From: an uncultured Bacteroidia bacterium
GTDB taxonomy: Bacteria; Bacteroidota; Bacteroidia; J057; CALAJH01
DNA: 56,238 nucleotides
Direction of reading: 5' to 3'
Assembly (NCBI GenBank): GCA_937922655.1
Contig: CALAJH010000073.1
Coordinates: 1 to 56,238 of the forward strand
Every line of letters begins with the position of its first letter. Position 1 is the stretch's first letter. A model generated the notes under the pieces. The model did no database searches. It worked only from the letters and a program-made list of their open reading frames with translations, and was not told the origin of the DNA. The position numbers and the translations under genes were made by a program. This document shows, in pieces, positions 28,237-36,760 of the stretch.

Positions 28237-29721
28237 TTAAAATTCGACTTTGAGAATGGAAAAAGTTTTTTTTCGCGAATGGTACCAAACCAAAAGCGCC
28301 TCGTCGTTGCTGATTTGCTCGGACGATTCACGATAGAAGACGTCCGACGCGCCAAAATTTTCAAAGAACGGTTTTGTGCTCATGACTTTGCCGTCGTAGT
28401 CCACGACCGTGCAATAAACGTTCAATCCGAAGCCTTTGTGCCTTGCCTTGTAAAAAATGTACAATCCCTCGGGGCCGACGACGTGGAAATACGAAAGTTG
28501 GTCGGGCAGTTCGCCGGCTTGCGTTTTCGAAACGATGCTTCGCCATTCGATTTTGCCGTCGGCGCCGATGGAAAAAACAACGACGTCGTCGTAATGGTGC
28601 ATGTCGCGCGAATACCAAAAACCACTCATATCCCTAAAAGACGTCGAGGATACATAATATTGTTCGGCCAAAATCAAGACGCCGCCGTCGGAACGGAGGA
28701 TGACGTCGTCCAAGTAAAAATCGGACAATTCGCGTCCGCGTTCGATTTGTCGCGGCGTAAGGTATTGTTCCAAGAACCCCCTGTCGAATTCCTGCATGTT
28801 TCTGACGGTGATGCGTCCTTCGTTCGGGTCGAATTTGGCGTAAAGCACGCCGATGATTTCGGCGGCGCTGCGGTTGGAATAAAATCCCGCCAAAACCAAG
28901 TTCTCGTCTTTGTCGGGTTTGAGGGTCAAATCGGTAACGAATTTGCCGTCGAAGGTCAGTTCGGCCTCTTTGGTGGCCTCTTCGCCCGGCGCGTAGCGAA
29001 AAAGAAGATAACGAAAATCGTCGGCCGCGCCGCGAAGTTTTCCCGATTTGTACTGTTTGGCCAAAACGTAGATTTGTCCCGAATTGCCCACTTTCACTTC
29101 GCGCACCTGCAAATTTTCTTCTTTGTACGGAAGGCGGAAGGCGCCCGATTCCGGTTCTTTGCCGTCGTGGGAAAACAGCGACCAATGCAACAGTTCGTCG
29201 CCCGAAAGGGTTTTGTCGCTGCGAAAGGCAAGCAGGCGTTTGTTGTTGATGGAGCGGACGAACTTCATCGTCGCGTTTTTTCGATTGACGTCTTTGGCGA
29301 GGTGAATCGGTTTGTAGTCTACGATTTTTTTGCCCGAAAGGTCGAATTCGCTGTAAAACGTCCGAAATTCTTTGTCCTTAAATTCTTCGACGAAAAAGAC
29401 CAATATCCGATTTCCGATGCAGGAAAGCTGACAAACCTCCCGCAAACCGTTTTGTTCAAGGATTTGACTTTGCCATTGTTTTTTGAAGTCGCCGTCGTAT
29501 TTGGCCAAGATTAAATGGCGCGAGGAGTGCTTGGAGGCATAGCCGACGGTTAAAAGTCCTTCGTCGGTCCGGCAGTATTCGAACCATTGAAGCGCGGGAT
29601 GTTTTCGGTCGAGGTGGAGGGCGTTGACGATTTTTTGCGCCCGCGCCGGCGCAAAAAAATTTGCAACAAACGCCGCTATCGTGACGACGACTACGGTTCG
29701 GTTCAAAGCTGGGATATACAC
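28237..29721 (-). CDS. Secreted protein of unknown function, probable beta-propeller
   Basis: This 494-residue protein starts at GTG 29721 with a signal peptide (about 1-29, ending PARAQ). The mature part repeats short beta-rich segments such as LILAKYDG, VLYAKFDP, VVVFSIGADGKIEW and CTVVDYDGKV, in the style of a WD/propeller-like fold; they share the pattern of a strand followed by D-G. I find no catalytic motif and no T9SS tail, so a periplasmic location is likely. It is transcribed away from the SprB gene, with a -7 box inside an 18-bp palindrome 62 nt upstream. Function unknown. Confidence 0.65.
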   Translation of the reverse strand: MYIPALNRTVVVVTIAAFVANFFAPARAQKIVNALHLDRKHPALQWFEYCRTDEGLLTVGYASKHSSRHLILAKYDGDFKKQWQSQILEQNGLREVCQLSCIGNRILVFFVEEFKDKEFRTFYSEFDLSGKKIVDYKPIHLAKDVNRKNATMKFVRSINNKRLLAFRSDKTLSGDELLHWSLFSHDGKEPESGAFRLPYKEENLQVREVKVGNSGQIYVLAKQYKSGKLRGAADDFRYLLFRYAPGEEATKEAELTFDGKFVTDLTLKPDKDENLVLAGFYSNRSAAEIIGVLYAKFDPNEGRITVRNMQEFDRGFLEQYLTPRQIERGRELSDFYLDDVILRSDGGVLILAEQYYVSSTSFRDMSGFWYSRDMHHYDDVVVFSIGADGKIEWRSIVSKTQAGELPDQLSYFHVVGPEGLYIFYKARHKGFGLNVYCTVVDYDGKVMSTKPFFENFGASDVFYRESSEQISNDEALLVWYHSRKKTFSILKVEF

Positions 29722-29773
29722 GCCGTTAAGGGTGGGGCAAACTTCCGTTTTTATTCGTTTGTCGATGGAAGTT

Positions 29774-29791
29774 TAACTTTGCGCAAAGTTA
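29774..29791. promoter_or_regulatory. 18-bp palindrome made of two facing -7 boxes
   Basis: TAACTTTGCGCAAAGTTA is a perfect inverted repeat. Each strand reads TAACTTTG, a match to TAnnTTTG. The minus-strand copy suits the gene starting at 29721; the plus-strand copy faces the SprB gene. It could act as overlapping divergent promoters or as an operator. Confidence 0.5.
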
Positions 29792-29798
29792 GCGCTAA

Positions 29799-29824
29799 AA
29801 ATCGGGCCGGCAAAGGCCCGATTT
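29799..29824. terminator. Hairpin in the divergent intergenic region
   Basis: A 10-bp perfect stem (AAATCGGGCC/GGCCCGATTT) with a 6-nt loop lies between the palindrome and the SprB promoter. The U-tract is weak on both strands, so it may be an attenuator or insulator instead of a strong terminator. Confidence 0.5.
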
Positions 29825-29880
29825 GTGATTGAGCCGATTAAATTTAAATCCGTCTTTACCGTACGGGCGGCGAAAAAGTG

Positions 29881-29888
29881 TAATTTTG
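29881..29888 (+). promoter_or_regulatory. -7 promoter box (TAATTTTG) for the SprB-repeat gene
   Basis: TAATTTTG ends 21 nt before GTG 29910. It excludes the longer open frame that begins upstream of the box. Confidence 0.6.
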
Positions 29889-29909
29889 CAAACAAAAACA
29901 CATACGGCG

Positions 29910-32900
29910 GTGAAATTTTTATTGTTTTTGACGCTTTGTGCGTCGTTTTGCGCGACCGGTCTTCAGGGTCAGGATTTGACGGCCACGGCGTCCGCCACCC
30001 CTCCCTCTTGCCACAACGGCGCCGACGGAACCATTACCGTTACCGCTCAAGACGGCGTTCCCCCTTACGGTTATTCCCTTGAAGAGTTTGGTCAATACCA
30101 GCCCTCGAACGTCTTTACGGGCCTTGCCCCCGGCAATTACGAGGTTTTCGTCGAAGACCAAGCCGGTTTTTTGTTTATTTTGAACGTCGTCGTTCCCAAT
30201 CCCCCGCCCGTGCAACCGAACCTTCAAAACGTAACGACGACCTTTTGCGACGGCGGAGGTTCGTGGACTTTTGGAGCGTTGGGCGGTACGGGTTCGGGAT
30301 ATACCTTCGCTATCAACGGCGGGCCGTTTGAGTATACGGCGGGGCAAAATATTTCGGGAATCGAGGCCGGACAATACGAAATTTTCGTCCGCGACGCCAA
30401 CGGCTGCCAAGCCGTTGGCGCCCTTACCGTTACCCGGCTTCCTTCCATCCAAATCGATTTGATAACGACCGTCACCCCGTCCTGCAACGTCGGCGACGGG
30501 CAAATTCGCGTGTTGTCCGTCCTCAACGAAGGCAACAGCGTCGTTTACCGTCTCAACGACGGCCCTTTTCAGCCGATGAACGCCTTCATGGGCTTAAATT
30601 ACGGAACGTACATCGTTACCGTGCGCAACGAACACGGTTGTACCGACGTTGCCGAAGTCGTTTTGCCCGACCCCGCGCTCGCCCTCGACGTTTCGATAAA
30701 CGTTACCCCGCTCAGTTGTTACGACGCAAGCGACGGCGTGATTCAAGCGTCGGTGGTTTCGGGCGGTTTGCCGCCTTATCTTTATTCGATTGACGGCGTC
30801 GATTTTTTTGAATCGGGATTTTTCAACGAACTGACCGACGGCGAGTATCTTGTTTTTGTTCAAGACGGCGCCGGCTGTATGAGAATCGTTGAGGCGACGG
30901 TACCCGTTCCCGCGCCCGTGGTTCCGAATTCGGCCGTTACGCACGCCCAATGCGGCCAAAACAACGGCGCGGTCGCATGGAACGCGACGGGCGGTACGCC
31001 CCCGTACTCGTTTGTTTTCAACGGTTCGGCTTTTTCCGCCCCCGCGACCGTCTCCAACCTTGCGCCCGGAGAATACGAACTTTCCGTATCCGACGCCAAC
31101 GGATGCACGGCCTCGGAATCCGTCGTCGTTTATGGAATCATTGATTTGGACGGTGAAGCGACCGTGCTTCAACCGCCCGCCTGCCCCGGCGTGAACAACG
31201 GTTCGGTTTCCGTACAAGTGGGCAACGTGGGCGCCGGGCCTTATTTGTATTCCGCCGACGGCGTGAATTTTCAATCCTCGAACGTACTCACCGGTTTGGG
31301 AGCCGGCGATTTGACCGTCGTCGTACGGGCGGCGAACGGTTGCGTCGATTTGTATCCCCTAACCTTAAATCCGTTGAACACGCCCGTGATTTCGGTGGAA
31401 CTTCAAAATCCCGGATGTCAAACGGCGGACGGCGTGGTGGTGGCGACGGTTGCCGGCGCGCAAACGCCCATCGTTTATCGGCTCAACAACGGCCCCCCCC
31501 AAGTTCTCAACGCCTTCGTCAATCTTGCCGCCGGAAACTATGTCCTTCAAATCACCGACGCCAACGGATGTCAAGCCGAGCGCGCGTTTTCCCTCGTCAA
31601 CGAAGGCTATTTTATCGAAGACCTGCTCGTCAACGAACCGATTTGCGGCGCCTACAACGACGGCTCGATACAGGTGGTTGCCTCGGGCGGCGTCGCTCCC
31701 TATCGCTATTCGCTTAACGGCGGCCCTTTTCAACTCAACCCCTTTTTCGGACAACTCGGCTCGGGAACGTATGTCGTCGCCGTCAAGGACGCGACCGGAT
31801 GCATCGACACGACCACCGTCGTTTTTTCTTACGTGCCGCCGCTCGTCATCGACGACGTCGTCGTTACGCAGGCCACCTGCGGCATGGCCAACGGTTCGAT
31901 TCGCGTTGTCGCCTCGGGCGGAACGGGGCAATTGTTGTATTCCATCGACGGACAAGCTTTCGGCCCCCAATTTGAATTTACCGGTCTCGAATCCGGCGCC
32001 TACGAACTGGGCGTGCGCGACGAGTTCGGATGTTTGGCCTATACCACCGTGGCCGTTCCTTCGTCGGGCTTTCCCGTCGAGATAAGCGTTGCCGAACCCG
32101 AATGCGGGGGGGGGCCGACGGCGACGATTTCCGTCGTTCCTCAGGCGGGTGTGCCGCCGTTTGAATTTTTGCTTCAACGCGAAACGACGAGTTGGACTTC
32201 GCCCGACGGACATTTTTCCGGCCTCGTTCCCGCAAGCTACGTTTTGACCGTAACCGACGCAACGGGGTGCGCCGTCGTTCGCGTGGTCGAAGTCGGAGCG
32301 GGCAATTCCATTTCCGTTGGCGTGGGCGTTACCAACGCCACCGGCTGTTTGAACGCCGACGGTTCGATAACTTTGAGCGCGGCCGGAGGGGCGGGCCAAT
32401 ATCAATTTTCGTTGAACGGCGGGCCCTTCGGCGATTCGGGTAATTTTACCGGCTTGTTGCCCGGGCAATACGTTTTCGTTGTGCGCGACGCCGGCGGTTG
32501 TCAAACCACGGGGACGGTGTTCGTCGGTTCGCCGGTGGAAATTCTTTTGGACGGCACGGCAACGAACCCGGTGTGCGGCGGCGTTGCCGGCGGCTCGATA
32601 CAAATCGTGGTCTCGGGCGGACAGGCGCCGTACACGTTTGTATGGTCGGACGGTTCGACGCAACGCGACCGTACGGGACTTCGCGCCGGAGAATACTCCG
32701 TGGTATTGACGGACGCGAACGGTTGTCCGGCGCAACGCACCTTTGCGCTTACCGAACCGCCCGTTCTTAGGCTTGAAGCCGTTGAAACCGCGCCCGGCAC
32801 GTGGAAGACCGTCGCTTCCGGAGGTACGCCTCCTTACCTTTTCGCCCTTAATTCCGCGCTTTATCAATCCGATTCCGTTTTTACCGAACTCGACCTTTAC

Positions 32901-33206
32901 AACGTTTTTTACGTTCGCGACGCCAACAATTGTGCCGCCACCGACACCGTCAATTTCCTTTCCCGAACCCAATTTTCGCGTCCCGATTTTTACGTTTATC
33001 CCAACCCTAATCGCGGTGAATTTACCGTTCGGGTTTTGGAACCCGCCCAAATGGAAATCTTTGACTTAAAGGGAAAAAGGATGTGGACGACCAACGCCAT
33101 GCCCGGCGAAAACGCGGTGGCCCTGCCGGAAACGCTCAAAGGCGTTTTGTTGCTGAGAACAGTCACAAGTCAAGGCACGGCTTACGCAAGGTTGTGGGTC
33201 GAATAA
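29910..33206 (+). CDS. SprB-repeat surface protein with T9SS sorting tail
   Basis: This 1098-residue protein is read from GTG 29910, which gives a clean signal peptide (about 1-21, ending LQGQ) and follows a -7 box; the frame is open upstream but would start before the promoter. About 13 tandem SprB-type repeats of 70-80 residues fill 22-1015. Each has a GG-x-PPY-x-Y-S pattern, then NGGPF or DGxxF, a turn GLAPGxYxVxVxD and a closing ANGC. The C-terminus (about 1020-1098; FYVYPNPNRGEFTV) is a type A T9SS sorting domain. SprB repeats occur in gliding adhesins and other surface filaments of Bacteroidota. No gliding genes are adjacent. A tRNA gene follows. Confidence 0.9.
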   Translation: MKFLLFLTLCASFCATGLQGQDLTATASATPPSCHNGADGTITVTAQDGVPPYGYSLEEFGQYQPSNVFTGLAPGNYEVFVEDQAGFLFILNVVVPNPPPVQPNLQNVTTTFCDGGGSWTFGALGGTGSGYTFAINGGPFEYTAGQNISGIEAGQYEIFVRDANGCQAVGALTVTRLPSIQIDLITTVTPSCNVGDGQIRVLSVLNEGNSVVYRLNDGPFQPMNAFMGLNYGTYIVTVRNEHGCTDVAEVVLPDPALALDVSINVTPLSCYDASDGVIQASVVSGGLPPYLYSIDGVDFFESGFFNELTDGEYLVFVQDGAGCMRIVEATVPVPAPVVPNSAVTHAQCGQNNGAVAWNATGGTPPYSFVFNGSAFSAPATVSNLAPGEYELSVSDANGCTASESVVVYGIIDLDGEATVLQPPACPGVNNGSVSVQVGNVGAGPYLYSADGVNFQSSNVLTGLGAGDLTVVVRAANGCVDLYPLTLNPLNTPVISVELQNPGCQTADGVVVATVAGAQTPIVYRLNNGPPQVLNAFVNLAAGNYVLQITDANGCQAERAFSLVNEGYFIEDLLVNEPICGAYNDGSIQVVASGGVAPYRYSLNGGPFQLNPFFGQLGSGTYVVAVKDATGCIDTTTVVFSYVPPLVIDDVVVTQATCGMANGSIRVVASGGTGQLLYSIDGQAFGPQFEFTGLESGAYELGVRDEFGCLAYTTVAVPSSGFPVEISVAEPECGGGPTATISVVPQAGVPPFEFLLQRETTSWTSPDGHFSGLVPASYVLTVTDATGCAVVRVVEVGAGNSISVGVGVTNATGCLNADGSITLSAAGGAGQYQFSLNGGPFGDSGNFTGLLPGQYVFVVRDAGGCQTTGTVFVGSPVEILLDGTATNPVCGGVAGGSIQIVVSGGQAPYTFVWSDGSTQRDRTGLRAGEYSVVLTDANGCPAQRTFALTEPPVLRLEAVETAPGTWKTVASGGTPPYLFALNSALYQSDSVFTELDLYNVFYVRDANNCAATDTVNFLSRTQFSRPDFYVYPNPNRGEFTVRVLEPAQMEIFDLKGKRMWTTNAMPGENAVALPETLKGVLLLRTVTSQGTAYARLWVE

Positions 33207-33312
33207 CGCGTGCGTAAAGCGAAGACCGTGGAAAAAAAATCTAAAAAAAAAACCGCGTTGATTCGCAACCTTGTTTTAAGAAATGCGTAATATTGCGGCA
33301 TAAGCTCAATAA

Positions 33313-33385
33313 GCGGGAGTAGCTCAGTTGGTAGAGCATCAGCTTCCCAAGCTGAGGGTCGCGGGTTCGAGCCCCGTTTCCCGCT
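33313..33385 (+). tRNA. tRNA-Gly (anticodon CCC)
   Basis: A full cloverleaf can be folded: acceptor GCGGGAG with TTCCCGC, anticodon stem TCAGC/GCTGA around the loop TTCCCAA (anticodon CCC at 33346-33348), and T-stem GCGGG/CCCGT with loop TTCGAGC. The discriminator is T, as is usual for glycine tRNA; CCA is not encoded. A near-consensus -7 box (TAATATTG, 33288-33295) lies upstream. It reads GGG codons. Confidence 0.95.
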
Positions 33386-33431
33386 CGAATCAATTTTTGA
33401 TTCAAAAAATAAAAAAGTGTTTAATAATGAG

Positions 33432-33468
33432 AAGTCAAAAGTTTTGAAAAACGCTTTTGACTTTTTTT
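33432..33468 (+). terminator. Rho-independent terminator after tRNA-Gly
   Basis: AAGTCAAAAG pairs with CTTTTGACTT (10 bp, 12-nt loop) and runs into a T-tract. A weaker hairpin (GAATCAA/TTGATTC, about 33386-33402) lies just after the tRNA. I see no convincing gene between here and 33662. Confidence 0.75.
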
Positions 33469-33662
33469 GTCAACTTAAACAACGGCCAAGATGGGCCCGA
33501 GAAACGCTTTTGAAAAAACAAGTCGAATAAAAGGCACAATAACGAATTACGATATACTTTCAGTTGTCTTGAGCCGGAAAGGTCGGGCTTCGAACCAACG
33601 TAATTTAAGGGGGATATGCGACGGGGCCGGGAGTCGCGCGGGCAACGGCGCGACGTCCGAGG

Positions 33663-34697
33663 TTAATTCTTAATCAAAGTGGCAAGTTTGTCTGCGCCGA
33701 AAACGCCCTTGTCCGTGATGTAAGCCGTAACAAATTTTGCGGGCGTAACGTCGAAACCGTAATTGACGGCCTTTGCGTTTTGGGGAACGATGCGCAGCCG
33801 GCGTACTTCGTTTCGTTCGTCGTCGTATCCCCAAATGTGCGTAACTTCTTCTTCGGAGCGGGTCTCTATCGGCGTTTGGTCGCCCGTGGCCAGCGAAGGG
33901 TCGAAGGTGGCCGAAGGCAAAGCGACGTAAAACGGAACTCCGGATTCGTAGGCGGCCAACGCCTTGAGGTAAGTGCCGATTTTATTGACGACGTCGCCGT
34001 TTTTTGTCACCCTGTCGGCTCCGACGATAACCAAGTCCACGTCTCCTTTTCGAATCAAAAAACCGGCGGCGTTGTCGGGGATGAGGGTGTGGGCTACGCC
34101 GCGTTCGGCCAATTCAAAGGCCGTCAAACTAAAACCTTGGTTTCGGGGCCGGGTTTCGCTAACCCAGACGTGAACGGGGATTTCGGGCGCAAGATAGATG
34201 GGTGCGGTGGCGGTGCCGTAGTCCACGCACGCCAATCTTCCGGCGTTGCAGTGGGTCATGACGTTTAGGGTTCGTTCTTTTTCCCGCCACAGGGTTTCGA
34301 GCAGGGTTTTGCCGTAGATGCCGATGCGTCGGCAGGAGTGAAGTTCGTCGATTTCCACGGCGCGTGCGGCGTTCAAAAGCATCTGATAACGCAGCTGTTC
34401 GGAGCCGGGTAGTTCGGCGGCGCGTCGAATGCGTTTAAACGCTTGACGAACGTTTACGGCGGTGGGGCGGGCGTGTTCGAGTTCGTCGAGGGCGGAAAAA
34501 AAGTCAGGGTCGTTGGCGGCAAGGACGGCGCCGTAGGCCGCGGCGACGGCGATAATCGGCGCCCCGCGTACGGTCATGTCCTTAATCGCGACGACCACCG
34601 AACGCCAATCGCTTAGTGTTTGATATTGGGTTTGAAACGGAAGCAGGCGTTGGTCGAGTACCTCAAGACTTCCGTCTTTCCATGCGATGGTGTGCAT
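33663..34697 (-). CDS. mtnA: S-methyl-5-thioribose-1-phosphate isomerase
   Basis: This 344-residue enzyme converts methylthioribose-1-phosphate to methylthioribulose-1-phosphate in the methionine salvage pathway. The key residues are Cys150 in THCNAGRLA and Asp228 in VGADRV; DMTVRGAPII near residue 40 and DNAAGFLI are typical. It begins 3 nt after the glutathione peroxidase gene ends and is the last gene of a three-gene unit with Ppx/GppA. No other methionine salvage gene is in the window. Confidence 0.95.
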   Translation of the reverse strand: MHTIAWKDGSLEVLDQRLLPFQTQYQTLSDWRSVVVAIKDMTVRGAPIIAVAAAYGAVLAANDPDFFSALDELEHARPTAVNVRQAFKRIRRAAELPGSEQLRYQMLLNAARAVEIDELHSCRRIGIYGKTLLETLWREKERTLNVMTHCNAGRLACVDYGTATAPIYLAPEIPVHVWVSETRPRNQGFSLTAFELAERGVAHTLIPDNAAGFLIRKGDVDLVIVGADRVTKNGDVVNKIGTYLKALAAYESGVPFYVALPSATFDPSLATGDQTPIETRSEEEVTHIWGYDDERNEVRRLRIVPQNAKAVNYGFDVTPAKFVTAYITDKGVFGADKLATLIKN

Positions 34698-34700
34698 GTG

Positions 34701-35165
34701 CTAAGACGCCAAACCCACGGCCGTGCGCGCCTCCTCGGAGGCAATGGACGTCGTCGGCGCCAAAGCGGTGATTTTCGTTCCGTCGGGCGAAACGATGTAT
34801 TTTTGAAAGTTCCAAGAAACGTCCACGCCCGTGGTTTTGACCAAAAAGTCGTAAAGCGGGTGTCGGTCGTCGCCTTTGACCGAAATCTTGGAAAACATCG
34901 GAAAGGAAACGTCGTAGTTAAGCGAACAGAACGCTTTGATTTCTTCGTTGGTTCCGGGTTCTTGACCGGCGAAATTATTGGCGGGAAATCCCAAGACCAC
35001 GGCCGAGTCCTTGTTTTGCCGGTAAAACTCTTCGAGTTCGGCGTATTGGGGCGTAAGGCCGCACTTGCTGGCCACATTGACCAAGACCATGGTTTTACCT
35101 TTGTATTCGGCCAAGGAGACGGGCTTGCCGTCGATATCGTCGAGGGTAAAATCGTAGATGCTCAT
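34701..35165 (-). CDS. Glutathione peroxidase-family thiol peroxidase
   Basis: This 154-residue protein reduces hydroperoxides. The catalytic tetrad can be seen: Cys35 in ASKCGLTPQ, Gln68 in GQEPGTNEEI, Trp118 and Asn119 in VSWNFQKY. It is a cysteine form, and a second Cys80 (KAFCSLNY) suggests a thioredoxin-dependent mechanism. The C-terminus is slightly short after WNFQKY. It overlaps the end of the Ppx/GppA gene by 4 nt and leads into mtnA. Confidence 0.93.
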   Translation of the reverse strand: MSIYDFTLDDIDGKPVSLAEYKGKTMVLVNVASKCGLTPQYAELEEFYRQNKDSAVVLGFPANNFAGQEPGTNEEIKAFCSLNYDVSFPMFSKISVKGDDRHPLYDFLVKTTGVDVSWNFQKYIVSPDGTKITALAPTTSIASEEARTAVGLAS

Positions 35166-36706
35166 GCTTGTTTTATAACGAGTTTGGAGTCGAAGGCGAT
35201 TTCAAAAAGTTCGGCGGCGGCCCGTGCGGCTTCGATTTCAAGGTCGGCGTTGTCGGTGGCGTGAACGAGGAGGGTGAATTGCCGCGCTTGTACCGTCAGT
35301 TCCAAGTCTTTGACCACGCCGCGATAGCCCCTGTCCAGATTGACGGCCAATCTTAAAATTCCCGCCAGCTTTTTGACTTTTTCCTTATGTTCCTTAAACA
35401 ACAAGTTGAAATGCAAATGTTCCGGTGAGGGAAGGCTTTTTCGATGGTAGCGTGCGATATTGGCAATCATGAGCAGTTCGTCGGTGGAAAACCCCGGCAC
35501 GGCGCTGTTTTGAATAATGTATTGGGAATGTTTGTGATGCCCGGAACGATTGATGAAATGTCCGACGTCGTGCAACAACGCGGCGTAATGAAGCAGCTCT
35601 CGTTCGTCGGGACCGTATCCGTGAACGCTTTGGGTGGCGTCGAAAAGCTTGAGCGCCAATTTGGAGACCAAATCGACGTGTTCTTTGGCGTAATTGAACT
35701 TTTCGGCCAGAGCGCGAACGGCTTTTTCTCGTTGGCCGACCTCGTCGCGACTGTGGTGGGGACGGTTGAGTTGTTTTTCGATATACGCCGCGAGCATGCC
35801 TTCTTTAAGCGAATACGACGAGACGGTGATGCGCGAAATCGAAAGGCTTTCAACGATAAAATTGACGAGCGTAGCCCCCATGACAATCAAATCGACGCGG
35901 TAAGCTTCCATACCCGGCAATGCCAAGCGTTGGTTTCGGTTTGCCGCGACGATGCGTTTGTATACTTTTTTAAGCCGGCGTTGGTCGAAAGTGTAACCGT
36001 TGATGCCGGCGAGCGTGCGGGCGTCGTCGGCGTCGCTTGCGGCGATCGTGCCGAGCGTGTCGAACGTTCCCGACGAGCCGATGAGCGTTTGAAGCTGAAA
36101 TTCTTTCAATTCCTCCAAGAGCGGGCCGAGCTTTTCGCTTAGGTAGGCTTCGGTACGTTTGAGTTCTTCGGGGGTGATGGGGTCGGACGGACGTATTTGT
36201 TGCATTAGGCGCGAGGCGCCGACGTTCACCGAACGCAAAAGCTTGGCGCCGAGCCGGTTTCCGACGATAAACTCGACCGAACCGCCGCCGATGTCCACCA
36301 TCAGCACGTCTTCGTCTATAGGCAAATTGAGGCCGAAGCGCACGCCTTGATAGATGTAGGCCGCTTCTTCGTTGCCGTTGATGATTTGTATGGAAATGCC
36401 GGTTTCGGCGAAAACCTTGCGAACGAACTCCGCGCCGTTGGCCGCACTCCGGATGGCCGACGTGGCAAAAGCCAGAACGCTTTGGGCGCCGCGTGTTTCG
36501 ATGAGCTGTTTGAAGCGACGCATGGCCGACAAACCCCTTTCAAACGACTCGGCGGACAAGCTCTCCCCTTCGCTTTCACCCAGCAATACCGGTTCTTTGT
36601 ACTTTTCCTTGATTCTAAATTCGTGGGCGGAAATCAGTTCGACGATAATGAGGTGGAACTTGTTGGTTCCCAAGTCGATGATGGCCAGCGTTTCGTCTTT
36701 AAACAT
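35162..36706 (-). CDS. Exopolyphosphatase/pppGpp phosphatase (Ppx/GppA) with HD domain
   Basis: This 514-residue protein has the two-lobed sugar-kinase/Hsp70-like fold of Ppx/GppA at the N-terminus: IIDLGTNKFHLI (9-20), catalytic Glu in GNEEAAYIYQG (near 113) and DIGGGSVEF (138-146). A C-terminal HD-type helical domain (about 330-510) has LHDVGHFINRSGHHKHS around 375-395. It hydrolyses polyphosphate chains and perhaps pppGpp. A -7 box lies 4 nt upstream of ATG 36706, which suggests a leaderless message that also carries the peroxidase and mtnA. Confidence 0.92.
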   Translation of the reverse strand: MFKDETLAIIDLGTNKFHLIIVELISAHEFRIKEKYKEPVLLGESEGESLSAESFERGLSAMRRFKQLIETRGAQSVLAFATSAIRSAANGAEFVRKVFAETGISIQIINGNEEAAYIYQGVRFGLNLPIDEDVLMVDIGGGSVEFIVGNRLGAKLLRSVNVGASRLMQQIRPSDPITPEELKRTEAYLSEKLGPLLEELKEFQLQTLIGSSGTFDTLGTIAASDADDARTLAGINGYTFDQRRLKKVYKRIVAANRNQRLALPGMEAYRVDLIVMGATLVNFIVESLSISRITVSSYSLKEGMLAAYIEKQLNRPHHSRDEVGQREKAVRALAEKFNYAKEHVDLVSKLALKLFDATQSVHGYGPDERELLHYAALLHDVGHFINRSGHHKHSQYIIQNSAVPGFSTDELLMIANIARYHRKSLPSPEHLHFNLLFKEHKEKVKKLAGILRLAVNLDRGYRGVVKDLELTVQARQFTLLVHATDNADLEIEAARAAAELFEIAFDSKLVIKQA

Positions 36707-36710
36707 CGGC

Positions 36711-36718
36711 CAAAATTA
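36711..36718 (-). promoter_or_regulatory. -7 promoter box (TAATTTTG) abutting the Ppx/GppA start
   Basis: TAATTTTG on the minus strand ends 4 nt before ATG 36706, so transcription is expected to start at or near the A of the start codon. Confidence 0.55.
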
Positions 36719-36760
36719 CGAAACGGGCGTAAACCGGCGGAAGGTTTTTTCCCCGGCCGG

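Noticed and set aside
28201-29514. Plus-strand ORF of 437 codons opposite the 28.2-29.7 kb gene
   Set aside because: No signal peptide or motif; the minus-strand frame has a signal peptide and a promoter.
31365-33050. Minus-strand ORF of 561 codons opposite the SprB gene
   Set aside because: Shadow of the repeats; no known domain.
33491-33673. 60-codon ORF after the tRNA terminator
   Set aside because: No promoter, no family and atypical composition; it overlaps the end of mtnA.
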